Assembly: GCF_965277665.1 (NCBI RefSeq)
Contig: NZ_OZ255835.1
Location: forward strand, 3,348,001-3,412,000
Reading direction: 5' to 3'
Source: Lichenicoccus sp965277665
GTDB taxonomy: Bacteria > Pseudomonadota > Alphaproteobacteria > Acetobacterales > Acetobacteraceae
Length of the DNA stretch: 64,000 bases
In this document: in pieces, positions 58,971 through 64,000 of the stretch
How the letters are laid out: each line of letters starts with the position of its first letter
How positions within the stretch are numbered: the stretch's first letter is position 1
The notes under the pieces: generated by a model
The model's input: the letters and a program-made list of their open reading frames with translations, nothing else
The model's database searches: none
What the model was told of the DNA's origin: nothing
Made by a program: the position numbers and the translations under genes

Positions 58971-59945
58971 TCAGTCGGGAATGAGGACCGTGCTGCCGGT
59001 CGTCGTGCGTGACTCCATCGCCCGGTGGGCCTGCCCTGCGTCTTGCAGCGGGAATTGCCGGCCCACCGTGATCCTGATGGTGCCGCTGCCGACGATGTCG
59101 AACAATTCGAGAGCCGCCTGTTCCAGGACCTCCCGCTTGGAGATGAAGCTCATCAGGGTCGGACGAGTGATGTAGAGACTGCCGCGCACCGCCAGCTGGC
59201 TCAGGCTGACGCCCGTCACCTCGCCGGACGCGTTGCCGAAGCTGACCATCAGGCCGCGCGGCGCCAGGCAGTCCAGGCTGGACACGAAGCTCTCCTTGCC
59301 GACGCTGTCATAGACCACCGGCACCATGGCGCCGTCGGTGATACGCTTCACCTGTGCCGGCAGATCGGCGAGCCCGATGATGGTTTCCCAGGCTCCATGC
59401 TGTCGCGCCAGTTCTGCTTTCTCCGGCGTGGAGACAACGCCGATGACCTTGGCGCCGATATGTCGCGCCCACTGGCACATCAGCAGCCCGATTCCTCCCG
59501 CGGCGGCGTGAACAAGGATGGTGTCCCCGGCTTGCAGCGGCCGAACCTGGCGCAGCAGGGCCTGCACGGTCAGGCCGCGCAACATCATTCCTGCCGCGGT
59601 CGAGAAGTCGATCGCGTCCGGCAGACGGACAAGACGGTCGACCGGCACGACGCGACGCCTTGCATACCCACCGAAGCTCGAGGCATAGGCGACGCGATCA
59701 CCCGGAGCCAGAGTGGTGACATCGGAGCCGATCGCCTCGACGACGCCGGCGCCCTCCATGCCGAGGACGGCCGGAAACCCGGGGACCTTGTAGAGGCCGG
59801 TGCGATAATAGATGTCGATGAAGTTGAGACCGACGGCATGCTGCCGGATCAGCGCCTCGCCAGCAGCAGGTTCAGGCGTTGGCACATCCTCCCACTGCAG
59901 GACCTGCGGGCCGCCATACTCGTGGATGCGGATCGCCTTGGACAT
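58971..59945 (-). CDS. Quinone oxidoreductase (zeta-crystallin/QorA-like, MDR family)
   Basis: NADPH-dependent reductase of 324 aa in the medium-chain family without zinc. KAIRIHEYGGPQVLQWEDV, NFIDIYYRTGLYKVPGFPAVLGMEGAGVV and ILVHAAAGGIGLLMCQWA (nucleotide-binding GxGxxG-like AAAGGIG) are typical of QOR1. ATG 59945 is one base from the overlapping stop of the ogt-like gene. Catalytic zinc ligands are absent, as expected for the QOR branch. Confidence 0.94.
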   Translation of the reverse strand: MSKAIRIHEYGGPQVLQWEDVPTPEPAAGEALIRQHAVGLNFIDIYYRTGLYKVPGFPAVLGMEGAGVVEAIGSDVTTLAPGDRVAYASSFGGYARRRVVPVDRLVRLPDAIDFSTAAGMMLRGLTVQALLRQVRPLQAGDTILVHAAAGGIGLLMCQWARHIGAKVIGVVSTPEKAELARQHGAWETIIGLADLPAQVKRITDGAMVPVVYDSVGKESFVSSLDCLAPRGLMVSFGNASGEVTGVSLSQLAVRGSLYITRPTLMSFISKREVLEQAALELFDIVGSGTIRITVGRQFPLQDAGQAHRAMESRTTTGSTVLIPD

Positions 59946-60388
59946 CAATCATTCCTTTCGAGGTCGAGCAGGAAGCGCTTGGTGGTGGCGCCTCCCTCGG
60001 CAGCGGAGGATCCAAGCCGCCCGGTCTCGACAAGCCGGTGGCTCGGTATCAGGATTGGCAGCGGGTTGCGCGTGCGGGCCATGCCGACGGTCCGGAAGTC
60101 CGCGCCAAGGCGCTTGCCCAGCTCGCTGCAGGTGCATGTGGCGCCGAACGGAATCCTGGCGATCGCCGCCCATACGGACTTCTGGAACCGGCTGCCTTGC
60201 GGCGCGAGCGGCAGGTCAAAGCAGCGCAACTGCTGATCGAAGTATGACTGCACCTGATCCCGCGCACGGCGCAGCAGGAGTGTCTGCTGCTGGTCTCCGC
60301 CCCATCCCCAGTCGAGGGAGACCAATCCCTCGTCTTCCTCGGACAAGGTCAGGCTCCCCAATGGCCCGTGCAGAGACAATTGCGGCAC
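59945..60388 (-). CDS. Ogt/alkyltransferase-like protein lacking the active cysteine
   Basis: A 147 aa protein of the O6-alkylguanine-DNA alkyltransferase family. FQKSVWAAIARIPFGATCTCSELGKRLG is the DNA-binding helix-turn-helix region and RNPLPILIPSHRLVETG aligns with the active-site motif PCHRV. The codon at 60041-60043 is AGC, so the catalytic Cys is Ser116. The preceding Asn hinge (usually AN) is also altered (MARTRNP). Repair by methyl transfer to this residue is therefore not expected. It might act like alkyltransferase-like proteins (PWHR in ATL1), which bind lesions and recruit other repair, or be decaying. It overlaps the quinone reductase start. Confidence 0.88.
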   Translation of the reverse strand: MPQLSLHGPLGSLTLSEEDEGLVSLDWGWGGDQQQTLLLRRARDQVQSYFDQQLRCFDLPLAPQGSRFQKSVWAAIARIPFGATCTCSELGKRLGADFRTVGMARTRNPLPILIPSHRLVETGRLGSSAAEGGATTKRFLLDLERND

Positions 60389-60505
60389 AGCATGGCTCCG
60401 GCAAGCACCCGGAGCTCACTATAGAGCACATCGAGCGATGCGACGCCCTGTCGGCGCCGACCTCGCGCCGCACATGAACACAAAGCAGCACCCCGGAGAG
60501 CCGTC

Positions 60506-61789
60506 ATGACGAGCGAGCGCACCATCTTTGCACTCGCGACCGGTACCGGTCGGGCCGCCATCGCCATCATGCGCATCACCGGGCCGGAGTGCGGCTCGAT
60601 CCTCGACCGTCTGTGCCAGGGTCGGCGTCCGCCTGCGCGGCAAGCGGCCCTGCGCGATCTGCATGCCAGCGAACTGCTCGACCGTGCGCTCGTCCTCTGG
60701 TTTCCCGGCCCTCGAAGCTATACCGGCGAGGATTGCGCGGAGTTGCATCTGCACGCCGGCCCAGCCGTGGTTGACGCGGTTGCCGACGCCCTGGTGGGGC
60801 TCGGTGCCATTCCTGCGGAGCCTGGCGAATTCACCCGGCGCGCCTGCGCCCGTGGCCGTCTCGACCTTCTGCAAGCCGAGGGCATCGCGGATCTCGTTGA
60901 GGCCGAGACCCAGGCGCAGCGACGACAGGCTCTGCAGCAGAGCGGCGGGACATTGAGCGCGCTGTATGGCGAGTGGGGAACGCGGCTCCGCCGGCTGCTG
61001 GCACAGCAGGAGGCACTGATCGACTTTCCCGACGAGGACCTGCCTGCGGAGGTCGAGGTTGGCCTGCGCCATGACATAGCGGCCTTGAAGCTCGAGATGC
61101 AGGCCCATCTCCAGGACGGCGAGGCCGGCGAGCGGCTGCGGTCGGGACTGGTATTTGCCATCGTCGGCCCACCGAATGTCGGAAAGTCGAGCCTGCTCAA
61201 TTGCCTGGCACAGCGAGACGCCGCCATCGTCTCGGCCGCCGCCGGAACCACACGCGATGCGCTCGAGATCCGCTGCGTGTTCGGCGATGTTCCGGTGACG
61301 CTGGTGGACACTGCGGGCCTGCGGGCGACCAACGATCTCGTCGAAGCCGAGGGGGTGCGTCGGGCCCGACGGCACGCGACGCAGGCGGATCTTGTCCTTC
61401 ATGTTGTCGAAGCCGGACACGGCCGTCCCGATCCCGATGATCGAACGCTGTTGATCTGCAACAAGATCGATCAGAGGCCGGCCGCGGAGGGTTTTCTGGG
61501 GGTGAGCGCCCTGACCGGGACGGGCGTGCCGGCGCTCAGGGATGTCCTCGCCGGTGCGGCTCGTCGCCTGACCAGCAGGAGTGCCGGCGTGCCGCCGACC
61601 CGCGCAAGGCATCGCGCCGCGATCGTGGAAGCCGCGTCGCACCTGGTCTGTGCAGCGGCCGCGGCCTGGCCGGAGCTGCGCGGCGAGGAACTCAGGTTGG
61701 CCATGCGTGCGCTGGGACGGCTGACCGGCGCGGTGCATGTCGAGGATCTGCTAGACAGCATTTTTAGCCAGTTCTGCATCGGCAAGTAA
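60506..61789 (+). CDS. mnmE: tRNA modification GTPase MnmE
   Basis: With MnmG makes the cmnm5U modification at tRNA wobble uridine. 427 aa (family about 450). The N-terminal folate-binding domain (TIFALATGTGRAAIAIMRITG) is followed by the helical domain and an inserted G domain: VGPPNVGKSS, AGTTRDALE, DTAGLR and NKID. The C-terminal CIGK carries the functional Cys. GGAGAG precedes ATG 60506. The ogt-like gene is divergent, 117 bp upstream. Confidence 0.96.
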   Translation: MTSERTIFALATGTGRAAIAIMRITGPECGSILDRLCQGRRPPARQAALRDLHASELLDRALVLWFPGPRSYTGEDCAELHLHAGPAVVDAVADALVGLGAIPAEPGEFTRRACARGRLDLLQAEGIADLVEAETQAQRRQALQQSGGTLSALYGEWGTRLRRLLAQQEALIDFPDEDLPAEVEVGLRHDIAALKLEMQAHLQDGEAGERLRSGLVFAIVGPPNVGKSSLLNCLAQRDAAIVSAAAGTTRDALEIRCVFGDVPVTLVDTAGLRATNDLVEAEGVRRARRHATQADLVLHVVEAGHGRPDPDDRTLLICNKIDQRPAAEGFLGVSALTGTGVPALRDVLAGAARRLTSRSAGVPPTRARHRAAIVEAASHLVCAAAAAWPELRGEELRLAMRALGRLTGAVHVEDLLDSIFSQFCIGK

Positions 61790-61798
61790 GGCGAGCAC

Positions 61799-63706
61799 GT
61801 GGGCGCTGCATCGACCGGGAAGTTCGACGTGATTGTCGTGGGCGGCGGTCATGCCGGCTGCGAGGCGGCGGCCGCGGCGGCGCGTATGGGAGCCCGCACC
61901 CTGTTGCTCACGCACAGGCTGGACACCATCGGGGCGATGTCCTGCAACCCGGCCATCGGCGGGATCGGCAAGGGTCACCTGGTGCGCGAGGTGGACGCGC
62001 TGGACGGGCTGATGGGCCGGGCTGCGGATGCGGCCGGGATCCACTTCAAGCTGTTGAACCGCTCGAAAGGTCCCGCTGTGCAGGGCCCTCGCGCGCAGGC
62101 TGACCGGTCGCTGTATCGCAGTGCGATCCAGATGCTGCTGGCCGAGACCGACGGCCTAATGATCGAGCCGGGTGCGGTCGACGATTTGCGGTTCGATGCG
62201 CAAGGTCGCCTGTGCGGCGTGTTGTGCGCGGATGCCCGGGAGTTCGATGCCTCGGCGGTCGTGCTGACCGCGGGGACCTTTCTGCGTGGCGTTGTGCATT
62301 TCGGTCTCTCGGCCAGCCCGGCGGGTCGTATCGGAGAGGCACCAGCCGCCCGGCTTGGCGCGCGCCTCCAGAGCCTGGCGCTGCCGATGGGGCGGCTGAA
62401 AACCGGCACGCCGCCGAGACTGGCCCGCGACAGCATCGACTGGGCCTCGCTTGCCGAGGATGTCGGCGATGCCGAGCCCGAGCCGTTCAGCCCGCTGACC
62501 CCCGCGATCACCAACCGGCAGGTGTCCTGTGGTGTCACCGCCACCAATGCGGCAACGCATGCGGTCATCGTCGAGAACCTGCAGTTGTCGGCGGTCTATG
62601 GCGGGGCGCTCGCCGGCCGCGGGCCGCGCTATTGTCCCTCGATCGAAGACAAGGTGGTCCGGTTCAAGAACCGTGGCAGTCACCAAATCTTTCTCGAGCC
62701 CGAAGCATTGCCCGGCAATCCGGGCTCCGATCTGGTCTATCCGAACGGCATTTCGACCAGCCTGCCGTTGGCCATCCAGCGGCGCTTCGTCGCCACGATC
62801 CCTGGCCTCGAGCAGGCTCGCATCGTCCAGGCCGGCTATGCGGTGGAGTACGACTATGTCGATCCCCGGGCGCTGCTGCCGAGCTTGGAGCTCAAGACGA
62901 TCAAGGGCGTCTTCCTGGCCGGGCAGATCAACGGAACCACCGGTTATGAGGAGGCTGCAGCGCAAGGCATCGTTGCGGGGATCAATGCGGCACGACGCGC
63001 CGACGGCACCGACGGGATCACGATCGATCGCGGCGCCGGCTATATCGGTGTCATGATCGACGACCTGACAACGCAGGGCGTGAGCGAACCCTATCGCATG
63101 TTCACGTCGCGCGCCGAGTACAGGCTGTCCTTGCGCGCCGACAATGCGGATCTGCGGCTGACCCGGCTGGGTATGCAGCTGGGGTGCGTCGGCGGTCCGC
63201 GCGGCACCAGCTTTTCACGAATAGAACGCGCAATTGCCGAGGCGGTGCAACGCGCTTCTGCTGAGAGCTACGACACCCGCACGCTGCGCAGGGCAGGATT
63301 TGCAGCGCCTGGCGACGGGCGCCAGAAGAGTTTGGCTGCAATGCTCTCAGGCGCTCCGATTGCCGACGAGCAGTTGCAAAAGCTCGCCCCCTGGTTCGTT
63401 GATCTGCCTGGCCGCGTTCGGCGCCACGTCGAGACGCAAGCGCGCTACAGCGGGTATCTCGGCCGCCAGTCGAGGGAGATCCGGCAGCTCGCCACGGAGA
63501 CGGCAATGACGTTGCCGCTCGACCTCGATTACGACCGCATCGGCGGCCTCAGCTCCGAGATGCGAGAGCGGCTGGCCGCCGCCCGGCCGGCGAGCTTCAG
63601 TGCGGCCCAGCGCGTCCCGGGCGTGACGCCTTCGGCTCTGGTGGCACTTCTGGGGTATCTGCAACAGGCAGGCCGGACAGCGCCGCCTGTGGATAGTTTC
63701 ACGTGA
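61799..63706 (+). CDS. mnmG: tRNA uridine-5-carboxymethylaminomethyl enzyme MnmG (GidA)
   Basis: FAD protein, partner of MnmE; 635 aa. FDVIVVGGGHAGCEAAAAAAR is the FAD motif. CNPAIGGIGKGHLVREVDAL, GRLKTGTPPRL and FLAGQINGTTGYEEAAAQG are family signatures, and the C-terminal domain runs to SALVALLGYLQQ. The start is GTG 61799, 9 nt after the mnmE stop. The stop overlaps rsmG (GTGA) within a parS palindrome. Confidence 0.96.
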   Translation: MGAASTGKFDVIVVGGGHAGCEAAAAAARMGARTLLLTHRLDTIGAMSCNPAIGGIGKGHLVREVDALDGLMGRAADAAGIHFKLLNRSKGPAVQGPRAQADRSLYRSAIQMLLAETDGLMIEPGAVDDLRFDAQGRLCGVLCADAREFDASAVVLTAGTFLRGVVHFGLSASPAGRIGEAPAARLGARLQSLALPMGRLKTGTPPRLARDSIDWASLAEDVGDAEPEPFSPLTPAITNRQVSCGVTATNAATHAVIVENLQLSAVYGGALAGRGPRYCPSIEDKVVRFKNRGSHQIFLEPEALPGNPGSDLVYPNGISTSLPLAIQRRFVATIPGLEQARIVQAGYAVEYDYVDPRALLPSLELKTIKGVFLAGQINGTTGYEEAAAQGIVAGINAARRADGTDGITIDRGAGYIGVMIDDLTTQGVSEPYRMFTSRAEYRLSLRADNADLRLTRLGMQLGCVGGPRGTSFSRIERAIAEAVQRASAESYDTRTLRRAGFAAPGDGRQKSLAAMLSGAPIADEQLQKLAPWFVDLPGRVRRHVETQARYSGYLGRQSREIRQLATETAMTLPLDLDYDRIGGLSSEMRERLAAARPASFSAAQRVPGVTPSALVALLGYLQQAGRTAPPVDSFT

Positions 63707-63710
63707 AACA
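63695..63710. promoter_or_regulatory. parS centromere site (ParB binding)
   Basis: AGTTTCACGTGAAACA, one mismatch from the consensus parS TGTTTCACGTGAAACA, with a perfect 14 bp palindrome GTTTCACGTGAAAC (63696-63709). It lies across the mnmG stop and the rsmG start, upstream of where parA-parB are expected in alphaproteobacteria. ParB loads here and spreads to aid origin segregation. Confidence 0.9.
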
Positions 63711-64000
63711 CCAGCGGGATATGCTGAAAGAGGACGTGTCAGAAGCGGTGATCGCACGCCTGACGGTCTTTGCGGACCTGCTGACGCGCTGGAACAGCCG
63801 GATCAATCTCGTGGCCCCCAGCGACCTCGACCAGCTCTGGGACCGGCATATTGCCGATTGCGTCCAGCTTTTTGGCCTGATCGCCAGACATGAGGCGGTT
63901 ACCGATCTCGGGAGCGGAGCTGGTTTTCCCGGCCTGATTATGGCGATCTGTGGCTGCGACGGCGTGACCCTGGTGGAGGCCGACGGCCGCAAGTGCAGCT
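63703..64000 (+). CDS. rsmG: 16S rRNA (guanine-527-N7)-methyltransferase RsmG, N-terminal part
   Basis: The open frame runs from GTG 63703 to the window end (99 residues seen). LLTRWNSRINLVAPSDLDQLWDRHIADCVQL is the RsmG/GidB N-terminal signature and VTDLGSGAGFPGLIMAI the SAM-binding motif I. The GTG start overlaps the mnmG stop by 4 nt and lies in the parS palindrome; ATG 63721 is an alternative. It methylates G527 of 16S rRNA. Confidence 0.93.
   Translation, partial: MKHQRDMLKEDVSEAVIARLTVFADLLTRWNSRINLVAPSDLDQLWDRHIADCVQLFGLIARHEAVTDLGSGAGFPGLIMAICGCDGVTLVEADGRKCS

Overview
This is a GC-rich (roughly two-thirds G+C by eye) chromosomal segment of an alphaproteobacterium, most likely a member of the Acetobacteraceae. 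The evidence is protein character and gene order: accD-trpA-trpB with folC, a regulatory PTS with rapZ and a short hprK, a KDO-transferase/lpxK lipid A block, and rho - mnmE - mnmG - rsmG ending at a ParB-binding parS palindrome. The parS site and the mnmG/rsmG pair suggest that the right end lies close to the replication origin. No tRNA, rRNA, CRISPR array or prophage was seen. One intact IS630-type element is present.

Layout. 1-7.1 kb: a fatty-acid/acyl-CoA degradation operon (thiolase, FadN-type hydroxyacyl-CoA dehydrogenase/hydratase, acyl-CoA dehydrogenase, SCP2 protein, thioesterase, nitronate monooxygenase, MerR regulator). 7.1-15.5 kb: accessory genes (Q/P/G-rich protein, atypical SDR, peptidase T, two MFS pumps, an RluA-type pseudouridine synthase, a MATE pump, a VapBC/FitAB-like toxin-antitoxin pair). 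15.5-20.4 kb: a leftward dTDP-L-rhamnose operon (rfbB-A-C-D) with a rhamnosyltransferase-like GT2 and a membrane protein. 20.6-25.4 kb: an orphan protein with a PLP-lysine signature, the potassium transporter Kup and a histidine phosphatase. 25.4-27.7 kb: a structured repeat, the IS630 element and a universal stress protein. 27.9-33.7 kb: pdxH, fabI, aroC, a fused DUF374-WaaA protein and lpxK. 34-41.5 kb: a small hypothetical protein, lppC/rsmI (divergent), csbD, a class-I glutamine-amidotransferase-like hydrolase, lolA, an aminotransferase and purH. 41.8-45.8 kb: the regulatory PTS (EI, HPr, EIIA-Man, RapZ, HprK) with no sugar permease. 46-49.6 kb: a RidA protein and zinc uptake (znuACB, divergent zur and a Zur operator). 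49.7-55.5 kb: nucleoside hydrolase, folC, accD, trpA, trpB. 55.8-64 kb: CorA, a secreted protein, rho, a quinone reductase, an Ogt homologue lacking the catalytic cysteine, mnmE, mnmG and rsmG.

The least ordinary content lies between the genes. At least three families of palindromic DNA are present: (A) four 144-172 bp structured elements, each placed within a few bases of a stop codon, one of which fills the whole fabI-aroC gap and pairs with the aroC Shine-Dalgarno; (B) three or four copies of a compound hairpin with a GGATCGCTTYGCGATGCC-like core, one of which is read as the C-terminus of a protein; (C) perfect 39-57 bp hairpins bounded by CTAG/TA, clustered at 41.5-41.7 kb, with termini resembling those of the local IS630 element. 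In addition, two housekeeping enzymes (RmlA and RsmI) carry in-frame tandem repeats at their N-termini, and both repeat units are themselves small hairpins. Several genes also appear to start at CTG overlapping the upstream stop codon.
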